From Amorphophallus konjac (taxonomy: Eukaryota > Streptophyta > Magnoliopsida > Alismatales > Araceae): a stretch of 64,000 bases of DNA. A program made the position numbers and the translations under genes. The stretch lies in NCBI GenBank assembly GCA_022559845.1, contig CM040117.1:144278732-144342731 (forward strand), written 5' to 3'. Below the pieces are notes generated by a model, which worked only from the letters and a program-made list of their open reading frames with translations, had not been told where the DNA came from and did not search any database. This document shows positions 42,786 to 54,786 of the stretch, in pieces (the stretch's first letter is position 1; each line of letters opens with the position of its first letter).

Positions 42786-44694
42786 TGATGGGAATCAACA
42801 TCGAGTACTAATATTTTATTTTTACATTTGTATCCTTTTGTTTGCATTTATATCCTTGGCTAATTGAGTTTGCAATTGTAAGGTATTATAAGCCAATTTG
42901 TTAGTCTTTAGGAATCTTTGGGTTTCTATGTAAAATACAGTAGGTCAAACAGGGTCCCCCACCCTCTTTCCCATTGGTCCACCTAGGATCATGGGCCATG
43001 TGGGGCTGGTGCAAAGTCCAAAGTTAGACTTGGACCAAGGAGACAAGAAGGAAGAAAATTCTAGATTCTCCTCTCATTTTTCAAAGGGGCCCCCTTTAAT
43101 AGTTGTTTATTCATTGTTATATTTTATTTAATTTGGTCATTTGACCACATGGGAGATTAATTATCCTATCCCTAGTTAACCTCTCCCTAACCCTAGATCT
43201 GAGTGTAGTTTATGTCTTTTTTCCATTTCTATACAACCCATGTATTTTATGAATTCCTTAGCAATTAATAAAGTAAAATCTCATTTTTTGCTCAAGAGCC
43301 CAAGGGCACACTATCTCCCCCTCGGAGCTATGATAGCTCCGAATCTCAGAGGTGTGAAGCCTCTCAATTACCCCCTCTCTGAGTGAGAAGCTCAACACCG
43401 CCGCCGCCGCTGCCATCGAGCCACCATCGCACCACCACTGTCGCCTTGTCGGAGTTCTGTTCACCCCTCAACAGAGGCTTGAAACTAGATTTTTATCTCC
43501 CAATCAGGAGATTTGTTCGACCTTATATTTTGATGTTTTTTTCTTCCAGTCATCCCCCATCCCTAGTTCAAATTTGGTGTCATTTAGCTTTCGTTTAGTA
43601 TTTTTCCCATAATTTTATTTTCACCCCTAACAGTCTGCCTATCAGCAGATCTGCGGGATAGTGTCATATTGTTGTATTTTTTCCCCACCCTTAGCCATCT
43701 CCAAAAATTCTCAAAAAATCATATGTGTTCCTCACATCCCCCTCTTCCACCCATAAGTTTTTCAAAGTCTAGATCCATCATTTTTGTACCGGTCAAAATT
43801 CATTTTCAGGCAGAACATGTTCTGTCCTGAGAGTCTTTAATTCGAGTCATTAAAAAAATCTTGGGAACAGTCATTTTCATTTCTAATAGGTCTACTGGAT
43901 GGATCTGAAATAATTATATGTTTTAGCCCTTTGAGTCCTCAATCCATCGGTACCAATTTTGCCTCGATCCGACACCAGATCTAGGCGCAGAAATTCTTTT
44001 CTTGCAGACGCGCATTTCTGATCCGAGAATAGGCTAGCAGATCAGTCCACCGGTTAATCCCTATAAAATACCCCGGGATAGCTTCGACAACCGCCGCTCC
44101 CGGACATTGATCGGCAACCCATCAGAAGCATCCCAGCCAGTCGTCGCAGCAAGGAGACGCCCGAGTACCTCCGTCCCAGCAGCCGGACCCACCTACTGTC
44201 CTGCGGGCCCCGCAGAACCGAGCCGGACCAGCAGCCTATTTCCGGCCCGAGAGCACTCCAAATTGCTGCTCGTCATCCCAAGCTTGGTATTCCCGGGTCA
44301 TTGTTGTCGCCCCTTACCTCCCTGCGTGAAGTGGGTCATAAAATTACCCCTGTAATTATTTAATTACTTTGTAACGGGAGTACGAGTTTTGGCCGAGGTC
44401 ATCTTCCCAAGCCCGGAGCGTGGAGGTACACTCGCCACCCTCTTACTTTGGCATTTTGCTTATCTCGTATATTTTCATATGCCGCTGCATAAGTGTGTTA
44501 GGATAACTAGCTCGATATATTTATCACCGCTGCGAGAGTGGGTGCGAGACCCGTCCCGTGACTCGATCCGAGCACGCGAAAAAGTCGATACTCGAGACTC
44601 ATTGCCAGTTTCTCAACCGCGCAGATCCACGCGTTTCCCTTGCTTAGGGACGTCCGAGAGCTCGAGTCCCAGGTTCGCGTCCCGTCCCGCATTA
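42786..44694 (+). repeat. Element D 5' LTR
   Basis: About 1,909 bp. The TATA motif seen in the partner (CTATATAACC) reads CTATACAACC here at 43229-43238. The PBS after it is degraded (TGTTATGATAGC in place of TGGTATCAGAGC, near 44698). Confidence 0.85.
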
Positions 44695-45001
44695 AATTGT
44701 TATGATAGCTAAGTTGAGTCTAGGGTAGTCGGTTAGTCGGTCAAAGGTGTTGCATTGCATTCCTCTACTCAGTATATCAAAAGGTGTTCCCAGAACGATA
44801 GGTTACGCCTATTGGGAAGGTTGCAAACTTGCGTGAGTTCGGTCTTCGGATCATACCTCCGCCACGTATGGGATACTGGTTGAGTCTAGGTTTGTAGTCG
44901 AGTTTGCATTCTAACTTTGCATTATTGTTTTAGGGTCGTGTCTAGTTGGTTTGTCTTGTCACCGAGTGTCGGCATGGCCATCCTATAGTTCCCCGTGTCC
45001 C

Positions 45002-46546
45002 ATGGGTCCCCAAAAGCCCACGTCATATGAATGGTGGCGACACACCAAAGGATGGGGAATCCAACACCGCCACCTCCGTAGGCCCAAAGCCCCAGACTTC
45101 TATGGCGCCAAAGTCCCGAGCGACTACCTAAATTGGGAAGCCGCTATGGACAACTATTTTGAGTGTTACATTATGTCCGATGCCATGGAAGTTGATTTTG
45201 CCACAAAGCGGCTTTTTCACGAGGCCGTCGAAAAATGGAGAGACATTGAAATCTTGATAGAAATTAGGAGGCAATGGCCTATAGAGTCATGGCGTGAGAT
45301 GATGGGTGAGCTTAGAAGGGTCTACCTACCCTTCCCAGTCACCTCCAACTGACCCCACCCAATCACCTCCAACCAAGTGGGTCATAGTCGGAGGCAAAGA
45401 GCCACACACGTAGATGAGCATAGACCCAGGACTAGGCCGGTTGATTATGGGTGAGTCCATCAAGAGGCTCCTACTCCAAACCCCACCATTGCCGAACTCT
45501 TCAAAATCATTTCGTATCGGTTGGATAGAATGTGTACCCAGATTGACGGACTCTTGCCCGAGTATAGGGAGGTCATAGATGGTAGCCTCAACCTAGTGCC
45601 ACCCTAAGGACCTCTTCCCTTCAAGGAGAACATTCCTTCTCTACCCGTGGGAGCTCCTTTGCCCCCACCCTCACCTTCCGATCTTTATTCAGAGCCACCT
45701 CATTTGGAGTCGTCTCAGCTGGAGCCACCCATGCTTCGAACGGGAAAGCTAATCATCGCCGAGCCACTACTTAGTTCGCTCAAGATAATCTTGGTCCCTA
45801 ATGCACCTTGTTACCCGTACATGGGCCCTACACTACCATTGGTGCCAGTCAACTCATTCCATACCACATTCCGATCTTGTCACCATGTTGATACAATGGA
45901 CGACCTTCTTAAGGGATTAGACCGACAGTTGAAGTTGACGCACATATTAGCCCCAGGCTTCGACCAACTCAATAGCCGTAGCTTCACACATCCGGCATTT
46001 TGGTCCATTACCTCCATGTGCACCGTAGGTCATGTCACCACGGAGATCCTTTTGCTCCTTCCCATTCCAAATGAGCCTAATCTCATTACACTTATCCCGA
46101 GGGAGGAACCATATTTTCTACATATGACCATCGTCCCACCTACCACAAAGGATAAAGGTGATCATTTACACCTTCAAGAATTTCAAACTTGGGACCATGT
46201 CATGAGGGAACCCATCTCGAGGGGTCACACATTCTTTGATCCCTTCGAGCCCGTCCCTAGTGAATCCCTAGACCCACCATATCTATGCCACTTCTATAGG
46301 GACGTTCACTATCACACCACTACCCCACCGGCCAGTCCGCCTACACTCCGCAAGGAGCCCGTTCACTAGGGTATGGAAGACGGTGCATTCAACCCTCCTG
46401 GCCCACCCAAACCCCCCAAAGGGCCGTCCGTGCATGAGTGGTACACTTTGGGATATCTAGGAGTCCATGATTCTACCGACATTTGGTTGCGTCTTGTGTA
46501 TGCATGGCACACATTCGGATGTCCTGGTCCACCATTGCATATGTAA
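45002..46546 (+). pseudogene. gag: Element D gag plus domain X, with four nonsense codons
   Basis: One frame of 515 codons runs from ATG 45002 to the TAA at 46544-46546, without frameshift. Premature stops are a TGA at 45350, a TGA near 45452, a TAA near 45605 and a TAG at 46367. The gag half (YLNWEAAMDNYFECYIMSDA; IESWREMMGELRRVYLPF) is homologous to element A. The zinc knuckle is deleted, so gag joins straight to domain X (SDLYSEPP; LPLVPVNSFHTTFRS; LKGLDRQ; LAPGFD; TVGHVTTEILLLLP; RGHTFFDPFEP). The end YAWHTFGCPGPP is also shared. X is roughly 60% identical to that of A by eye, with one RGHTFFDPF module in place of two. Function unknown. Confidence 0.7.
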
Positions 46547-47040
46547 GGGTCCGTCTAACAGTAGGTTTGTTTTGCGTCTTGTATGAGTCTGCATTTTTTC
46601 TTTCTTTGTTTCGAGTTTATACATACATGTGTCGAGCATATTAGGAGTTGCATAGTCAGTCTCATGTCAGCTCGCGATGTCAGTCCCTTTCGAGTGTGAG
46701 GCAAGTCGGGTCTACTGCGTACGTTGTAGACTTGCCGAAATTTTGGATCAGCTCTACTCAATATCTCGGATCCAGTCACATACAGGGACCCAGCGGTGAT
46801 TCCTAGTGAGTCATTGATCTCTCTTCTTCCTTTGAGAGTGACCCCACCCCGAAGTATCCACCACTAAGCCTCATTCCCATAGCAGTATGTGCATATCGAA
46901 TATATACGGGATGAGTATGTGACGATTACTCAGAGTGGAGCGTACTCCGCGCTACCTGATCGGTGATAGATCCGCAGGAGCCATACGAGCAGCCGCACCC
47001 CTTACTCGACGGGGTCAAGTTCTTCCCAGCCGGGGAGAAT
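46547..47040 (+). pseudogene. Decayed integrase C-terminus region of element D
   Basis: Fragments such as AYVVDLPK (near 46718) and the sequence around the purine tract match the integrase tail and post-chromodomain region of element A. The chromodomain is broken by small deletions and stops. Confidence 0.5.
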
Positions 47041-48942
47041 TGATGGGAATCAACACCGGGCACTAACATTATATTTTTACATTTGTATCATTTTGTTTGC
47101 ATTTATATCCTTGGCTAATCGGGTTTGCAATTGCAAGGCATTATAAGCTAATTTGTTAGTCTATAGGAATCTTTGGGTTTCTATGTAAAATGTCGGTAGG
47201 TCTAGCAGGGTCCCCCACCCTCTTTCCCATTAGTCCACCTAGGATCATGGGCCATGTGGGGCTGGTTCAAAGTCCAAGGTTGGACTTGGACCAAGGAGAC
47301 AAGAAGGAAGAAAATTCTAGATTCTCCTCTCATATTTCAAAGGGCCCCCCCCTTTAATAGTTGTTTATTCATTGTTGTATTTTATTTAATTTGGTCATTT
47401 GACCACATGGGGGATTAATTATCCTATCCCTAGTTTACCCCTCCCTAACCCTAGATCTGAGGATAGTTTATGTCTTTTTTCCATTTCTATATAACCCATG
47501 TATTTTGTGAATTCCTTAGCAATTAATGAAGAAAAATCCCATTTTTTTGCTCAAGAGCCCAAGGGCACCCTCTCTCCCCCTTGGAGTTGTGATAGCTCCG
47601 AATTTCAGAGGTGTGAAGTGTCCCAATTACCCCCTCTCTGAGTGAGAAGCTCACCACCGCCGTCGCTGCCGCCATCGCACCACCACCGCCGCCCGGTCGG
47701 AGTTCTGTCCACCCTTGGACAAAAGCTTGAAGTTAGATTTTTACCTCCCAATCAGGAAATCTTTTCGACCTCAAATTTTGGGGTTTTGTTCTTTCTGTCA
47801 TCCCCCATCCCCAATTTAAATTTCGTGTCATTTCGCCTTCGTTTAGTATTTTTTCCATAATTTTATTTACATCCCTAATAGTTTGTCCATCAATAGATCT
47901 ACGGGATAGTGTCCTGTTGTCGTATTTTTCCCCACCCTTAGCCATCTCTAAAAATTCTCAAAAAAATCATACGTGTTCCTTACATCCCTCTCTTCCACCC
48001 ATAATTTTCTCAGAGTCTAGATTTATCATTTTTGTGTCGGTAAAAATTCATTTTCAGGCAGAACATGTTTTGTCCTAACAGTCTGTAATCCGAGTCAGTA
48101 AAAAAACCTTGGAAACAATCATTTTCATTTCTAATCCATCTACTGGTTGGATTTGAACTAATTATATGTTGTAGCCCTTTGAGTCCTCTATCCATCAGTA
48201 CTAATTTTGCCTCGATCCGACACCGGATCTGGGCGCAGAAATTCTTTTCGTGGAGGCGCACATTTCTGATCCGAGAACAAGCCAGCAGATCAGTCCACCG
48301 GTTAATCCCGGTAAAATATGCCAGGATAGCTTCGGTGACTGCCGCTCCCGGACATTGATCGACAACCCGTCAGCAGCGTCCCAGCCAGCCACCGCAGCAA
48401 GGAGACTTATAGGTATAGCCGTCCTAGCAGCCGAACCCACCTGCTGTACCGCAGGCCGCGCAGAACCGAGCCAGACCAGCATCCCGTCTCCGGCCCGAGA
48501 GCGTTCCAAATTGCTGCCCGTCAACCCAAGCTTGGTATTCCCAGGTCATTGTTGTCGCCCTTTACCTCCCTGCGTGGAGTGGGCCATAAAATTACCACTG
48601 TAATTATTTAATTACTTTGTACCGGGAGTACGAGTTTCGACCGGGGTCGTCTTCCCACGCCCGGAGCGTGGAGGTACACTCGCCACCCTCCTACTTTGGC
48701 ATTTTGCTTATCTCGTATATTTTCATATGGCACTGCATGAGTGTGTTAGGATAACTAGCTCGATATATTTATCACCGCTGCGAGAGTGAGTGCGAGACCC
48801 GTCCCGTAACTCGATCCGAGCATGAGGAAAAGCCGATACCCGAGACTCATTGTCAGTTTCTCAACCGCACAGATCCACACGTTTCCCTCGCTTATGGACG
48901 TCCACGATCTAGAGTCCCAGGTTCACGTCTCATCCCGCATCA
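47041..48942 (+). repeat. Element D 3' LTR
   Basis: About 1,902 bp, with a TATA box CTATATAACC at 47488-47497, ending CCCGCATCA before GTCGC. Confidence 0.87.
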
Positions 48943-49078
48943 GTCGCTAATTCTTCGTGCCTATACTGTTCACAAGAATGAGCGACCATACAGTGGACGT
49001 CGTTTCTGTAATTGATGGCGACTGAGTGATCACCAATTACCCAGATTCTTGAATTGTCATGGTTTTTGTATATGATTC
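48943..49078 (+). repeat. Element E inverted LTR copy, right segment
   Basis: Continues the E copy after element D (GTCGCTAATTC..), matching inverted 40450-40375. Ends where the SIRE-like LTR begins at 49079. Confidence 0.65.
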
Positions 49079-51381
49079 TGTTGGATGGTTAAGAGAGGAT
49101 CTAGAGGGGGCGGTGAATAGATCCGGGTTCACAATGAGCGCTTTTAAAACGAAGATCAAATCGAGCAGCGATGAACCAGAACCGATGTACAGATTTGGAC
49201 TGAAAACACTAAGTTAGTTAAGGGAATGGAAGGAGCTAAGAGCTAGATGAACCTGTGAATGGAGGTAGGAGAAAAGGATTGAGCACATCACACCATAACA
49301 CAGGATTTTTAGGTGGTTCGGCTATCCTCAAACAAGCATACGTCCACCCCCCTCCACACAGGGAGAGGCATCCACTCTTTGGCCAAAAGATGGATAACCA
49401 CACACACACGCTGTAGACACAGCAAACACAGGGACAAGCTCTACACACACACACACGAGGATGAGGTCCTCACCACACACGAGGGCATGCCCCACACGAA
49501 ACCAGTTGATCTGAAAATAAAAAGGAAATAAAAGAAGCAGAAATAAAACAGAAACGTTGTAGGTGCAATGACTCTAGATGAAAGAATAGCACCGAGAATG
49601 ATAGACCGAATGTTAATGGTGAAAAGGAAACTGGGCAGGCTTCACTGACTGTTGATTTCTCTTTCTCCTATTTTTTAATACGGGCTTAGCAGGCACTCAT
49701 CTTTCTTTCCATTCTCCATCTCTTTCTTTTGCACTTTGATCCTACCTGAAAGGGGCCAGCTTCAACTCTTGCAGCAGCCACGGCAGCGACCTTCTTCCAT
49801 GGATTCCTTCCTATTTATATCTGCAATCGGTCCTTCCAGAAGAAGGCTTTAGGGTGAAGGTGATTGGCTCTTCATAAATAATCATTTGTCTTCAAGGATG
49901 ATTGTTCTTGGCACTCTCTAATTGGCCAAGGCGGTAGCAGAGAGATTTCCACCATTTTGTTATTTTGGTTGACCAGAAAAATATATGAGAGGAGCTTCCC
50001 AAGAATGATCTGTAGCATCTTCTTCTTCTGTAGGCAGGACTATCAAGGACGTCCTTTTGTCCCGAGGGATCTTACTGAGAGAGCATTTGATTGGGTGGAG
50101 GCAGAAAGGTGGGTACCTAGAAAGGGACTATTCCTAGAAACGGTAGCTTGCTTTTTCATGGATCAAAAGAGCTGATATAGAAGTCCAATGATGACAGGAA
50201 GGTTGACTGAGCAAAGATGCCTTTCCAGACCTCAAAAGACGTGAATTTTGGCATTTGCAGTGCCTATTAATGCTCTCTAGATCCAATTCAGAAAACACTA
50301 CAGGTTTAGTAAGAATGGCCTTGGGAGGCGCTCAGTGAGGCATTTCGTCGAACAGGTGCTCTTCTTCATGAGGTCGATGCAGATCGGCTTGGCATGCCTT
50401 TGGCAGGGTCGGTGCACATTTGGAGAGCCTTGAAAGGTCGATGCTCATTCATATGTGCTTCGACGCTAGTATCATCCTTGCCTTCAAGGGTCAATGCATA
50501 TTCTTGTTGAAGCACAAAGAGGTCGATGCACATATTATGTTTCAAGCATATGAAGGTCGACGCTCATTCTTGTTGCAAGCATATTAAGGTCAATGCACAT
50601 TCCAAGGTCCATGCTTTTCAAGGTCGGTGCACATTAAGAGCTTTTTCATTGAGGTCGGTGCACATTCAAAGCTTCTTCAATTGAGGTCGGTGCACATTTG
50701 AAATTTATCATACCCAAGTCTGTGCACATTTGTATCTTAGGTCTGTGCACATTTGTTTACCATGTCTGTGCACATTTGCATACCAAGTCTGTGCACATTT
50801 CCATATAACAAGACAAAGTCTGTGCACATTTCATACTGATGCATCTCAAGCTCGGTGCATATTGGGTCGGTGCACATATGTCTGAAGCATGGAGGTCAGT
50901 GCAACTGAAAACCAAGGTCGATGCACATCTGTCTGCAGCATATGAAGGTCGATGCATATCACATACTCTGATCATTCAAGGTCCGTGCACATTCCATAAC
51001 AAGGTCGATGCACATTTTCTGAAGCTCATGAAGGTCGATGCACATCTTGGATGATTACCTGTAGAGGTCGATGCACATTTTCTAAAGCTCATGAAGGTCA
51101 ATGCACATCTTAGCTTATTGCCTATAAAGGTCGATGCACATCTCTCTGAGGCATATGAAGGTTGATGCATGTCTTATGTCTGAATCATAGAGGCCGATGC
51201 ACATGGAGAGCTTTCTTCAGTAAGGTCAATGCACCTTTTCTTTTTGCATAAGAAGGTCGATGCACATGAACGTTTGGCAGAATCTCTTCATACCTGGACA
51301 CATCAAATGATGGCATGAATTTCTGGGCCAGTTAGCTAATGACTCATGGTGTGACGTCATCAAAACATCATGTACTTAACA
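49079..51381 (-). repeat. SIRE-like 3' LTR with GGTCGATGCACAT array
   Basis: The minus strand starts TGTTAAGTAC after the purine tract and ends ..ACCATCCAACA at 49079. TATA ATATAAATAG on the minus strand is at 49811-49820. About 2.3 kb. Confidence 0.7.
50365..51265 (+). repeat. Array of about 30 GGTCGATGCACAT motifs
   Basis: Reading plus, AAGGTCGATGCACATTT and variants (GGTCGGTGCACATT, AAGTCTGTGCACATT, GGTCAATGCACATC) recur every 20-45 bp. Spacers are unrelated, so it is not a simple tandem repeat. In element sense it lies upstream of the TATA box. Confidence 0.8.
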
Positions 51382-51396
51382 TTCTCCCCCTTTTTG

Positions 51397-52687
51397 ATGA
51401 TGGCAACAATGAGCCATGTCCTTACTGATTAGATAAATGATTTTAAAGAGCAAGGCATAAATTTCTGGAGCAGGGATATGCTGTGAACAAGATATGCATT
51501 GCAAGCAAACTCCCCCTTAAGCAAGCACCCCTGAATGCAGCGCTCTCCCCCCTTAAATCAACCACCCCTAAATGCAGTGCTCTCTCACCCTTAGTGCAAG
51601 CTCCCCTGAATGCAACTCTCTCTCCCCCTTTGACACCATCAAAAATGGAGGACTGAATCAGAGGAGAGGTTCAGAACTAAGATACACATCAGTGAACCTA
51701 GACCATCAAGGTGAAGGATTGTCCAGCAGGCTAGCATGGATAACAAAAGTGAACTGAGGGATTAAAGTCAAAAACACATGCAAGCACGTCTGAAACCAAG
51801 GAACGAGCCAGGGTATGCTTACAGAGCCTACGAAGGCTGATATACCTGGAGGAAACACGAAGCATAATGTTCAAGGTTCAGAGTAAGTCAGAAAACCAGG
51901 GAAGTCAAAGCAACATATACTTAACATTTGAGGTCAAACAAAGTAGATTGAAGAGACCATGAAAGTAGGCACCTCGGGTAAGCAAGTTTGAGATTGTCTG
52001 ACAGTCAAGTTGAACTGGCACCGTTTGACATGGGGAGTCACATTTGTTTCAATGCAACTGCCCAGTTAGTTAGTCCAGTTAACTATCGTGCCGCATGGGA
52101 ACCAGAGTTAGCCTACCACATCATGCCTGACCCTCTAGCACTTCTTTGGTGAAGTGGTGCAGTTTCTCAGTGGGAACAGGCTATTGCTCTTTTTTTTTGA
52201 TTATTTGTTTTTCCTTTTGAAAAACCAGAGCAGAGATAGTCAAGAAAGTGCCTTTCTGCGTAAGCCACCTCACATCTCAGGTGGAGTGTACCTAGTTACT
52301 TAGCATAACTCAACCATTGCTCTGTAGGTAGTGCATTGAACCAAGGTCTCTTGGGAAGAATGGTGGATCACATTACAGAGCACGAATGATGAAGGAGAAA
52401 TGGTTAATGGGTGAGCACATGCAGACCGTGCATTAGGGCATATCAACAAAGGTAGACCAATGAGGTCCCCCCGTCATAGTTCAAGATTTCAAAATGTAGA
52501 AGGTTGTTGAGTTTAAGCCCTCAAAACAAGGATTAGTCTCAATGCTAAGTGCATGAATTTCCTCTGATGATGGACACATAATGAATTGATCTTAGAGAAG
52601 AACCTCTCGTGAAATAACTTACTCCCCCTGAAACCATGCATGCAAAATAGAAGAAATGCAGAATGCAGGTTCCCTTGATACCTGGCG
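51397..52687 (-). other. Interior of the SIRE-like remnant
   Basis: Non-coding, with several CTCCCCCTT (minus AAGGGGGAG) runs near 51505, 51548, 51620 and 52624, typical of the region before a SIRE 3' LTR. A degraded PBS (minus CCAGGTATCAAGG, 52672-52684) abuts the right LTR. Confidence 0.45.
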
Positions 52688-54500
52688 TGTTGAGTAGTGG
52701 ATAGCGGATCTAGAGGGGAGGGGTGAATAGATCTGCCCCTCTTTTCACAATGCAACCCTCTTTAAAGCTAGATAATGATAATAGCAGTGGAATATAACTA
52801 GCTAAACAAAAAACACAACGATTTGCTTAGCAAGATAATTATGCAATATAGAGATTGAACCTAAGCATGCATCTAACACAAAGCAGTCACACAATCAAAT
52901 CACAACACATAAGATTTTAAGGTGGTTCAGACTGAATCCCCAGTCCTACGTCCACCCATCACCAAATCCGGTGAGGCTCCACTAGTGCCACGCACTGAAC
53001 TGCAAATCGGAAAGACCTCCAATTGCCTTCCTACTAACCACCAGTAGGGACGTCAATCACTGCAGATCGGACAACTTCCGATTGTCTTCCTACTAACCAC
53101 CGGTAGGGATGATCTTCAGTTTCAAATGTTTGAATGAAATGGAAAAAGAACAAGATATAAAAACACTCAAACAAGATATAGAATATGCTCAAGGAGAAAA
53201 GATCTTGTCTGAGATTGCTGGAGCTTGAATCTGATGCTTCAATGGTATCTTCTTCCTTGTGAAATGATCTTCCTTGGATCACCTTGAGTTGATAAAGAAG
53301 ATAAAGGATGCAGATTTGATCTCCCTTGAAAACCTTGTGAAATCAGCTTCCTTGGGTCACCTTGATAGCCTTGCTTGCTTCTGCACTTCCTTGGAAATTG
53401 CTTGCTTTGATATGAGCTTGAAACACCTTGAAATGGATGAAGAACTTCTTCACGAAGTACTGTTTATGGCTATAATACCTCTTCTTCCAAGCCTCCTTTG
53501 ATCTCCCTTGATCCCTCTTTCTTTGAATCCCCTTTGAGTTGATGGAGGAGATAATGGATGCAGCCTTGAACCTTGATTGCTTCTATTCTTGGAGGTTAAT
53601 GGCTTCAGAAATAAGCTTGAATCACCTTGGATGGATGAAGAACTCTAGCCCGAAGCACTATTCACGGAGGTGCTACAGTACCTGCAAATCACCTCCTCTA
53701 GTCTCCCTTGATCTCTCTTGTTCCAATTGAAGCATTAGGGTTTCTAACCCCTCATGTGTTGGTTTTATAGACTTTGAATGGTCCTTGGACATCCCCCAGA
53801 CCAGATCCACAATCCATGGGGGATTGGGTGACTTTGGGGTTAGACAAATACAAGGAAAGGGGCTCTTCTCGAAGTGGAAAACAAAGTCAACATTGTTGAC
53901 TCGGGGCTGGAGGTCGACCTGCAGAAGCTGGCGGTCGACCGCTACTGAGAAACCCTGTAGAAATTTGATATCTGGAATTTTTGGTTGACCGCTACAGGGC
54001 TGGCGATCGATTGCCACTGAGAATCGTGCAGATAGGGAGTTGCTGGCAGGGGCGGTCAATCGCCAGCTGGGCAGACCCCGGGTTATGCCGGGTTAGTCTC
54101 TTAACCCCTTTAGCTCCGTTGCTTGAGTCCTTTAGCAGCCCGTTCTCATCTGTGGCATCAACCTTGACAGTCTTAAAGATTTCTATTGATTATATCACTC
54201 ATATAATCAAAATTTTGTCTGGGGGCTCTGCCCCCGGAAACCCCCGGAAATCCCCGCGACCTGACCGCGCAGGTCGATCCGCGTGCGAGGGCACAATCAT
54301 TGAGCTTTCACTTTTTCCATCTCCACTCCATTCCTTGGCATATCTGTCATGAAAGAACATCAAGTAGTTTAGTCATATAAGAGTGGTAAAACATCAATGA
54401 CTTATAGTGTTTAGCCATTATCAAAACCAAGAATATCAAATAACTCAAATGACCATAGGATGATGTCGAATGACCCAAGTGACCACAAGATGACTCAAAT
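52688..54500 (-). repeat. Second SIRE-like LTR with GGTCGACC motifs
   Basis: The minus strand ends ..TACTCAACA at 52688; the start is uncertain (54430-54540, near GGTTTTGATAATGGC). TATA CTATAAAACC is at 53761-53770 on the minus strand. GCGGTCGACCGCTACTGAG and variants recur at 53910-54070. A GGGGGCTCTGCCCCC hairpin is near 54218. Confidence 0.5.
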
Positions 54501-54786
54501 GACCACAGGGGCACAACATGGCGGAGGTCTTGCCTCACGCATAATGAGTGATTCCAGGCAGACTCAACATGCCCTTCCTCACATCACCATTTCATATACC
54601 AAAGGGAGACACACTTATGATGAATATGGCAACATGTAGACATATGAGATGCAGCTAGCTAAACATGCACAGTGGACTTCAAGAGACCCCGTGTGTGGGA
54701 TGCACTTATTTCAAATGAGAGCAGTTAAGTGGAAGGATGACACAAACCCAGTTCTCTTCTTAAGGTTGAGAATATGTCAGTGCTCA
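54501..54786 (-). other. Post-pol sequence of the copia fragment
   Basis: No gene is seen. It links the copia RNase H end to the LTR on its left and is probably the 3' internal tail of that element. Confidence 0.35.

Larger units (their letters stand above)
42786..48942 (+). mobile_element. Element D: non-autonomous chromovirus derivative
   Basis: LTRs of about 1.9 kb at 42786-44694 and 47041-48942 start TGATGGGAATC. The right copy ends CCCGCATCA and the left has decayed to CCCGCATTA. The perfect target duplication GTCGC lies at 42781-42785 and 48943-48947. A purine tract CCGGGGAGAAT precedes the 3' LTR. The LTRs differ visibly more than in A, B or C, so this insertion is older. The interior holds a gag-X frame like element A with several stops, and a decayed integrase/chromodomain tail. 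Confidence 0.9.
49079..54500 (-). mobile_element. SIRE-like Ty1/copia remnant: two LTRs and a short interior
   Basis: On the minus strand, an LTR at 52688 to about 54500 is followed by a degraded Met PBS, about 1.3 kb with GGGGGAG runs, a purine tract (51382-51396, CAAAAAGGGGGAGAA) and an LTR at 51381-49079. Both LTRs end with CTATTCACC..CCTCTAGATCC. Their U3 parts carry different arrays, so the LTRs may derive from different subfamilies. No gag or pol lies between them. Confidence 0.55.

Noticed and set aside
50365..51265. CRISPR-like array of repeats and spacers
   Set aside because: Motif length, spacing and sequence vary, it lies in a plant LTR U3, and no cas genes exist; it is a dispersed motif array.
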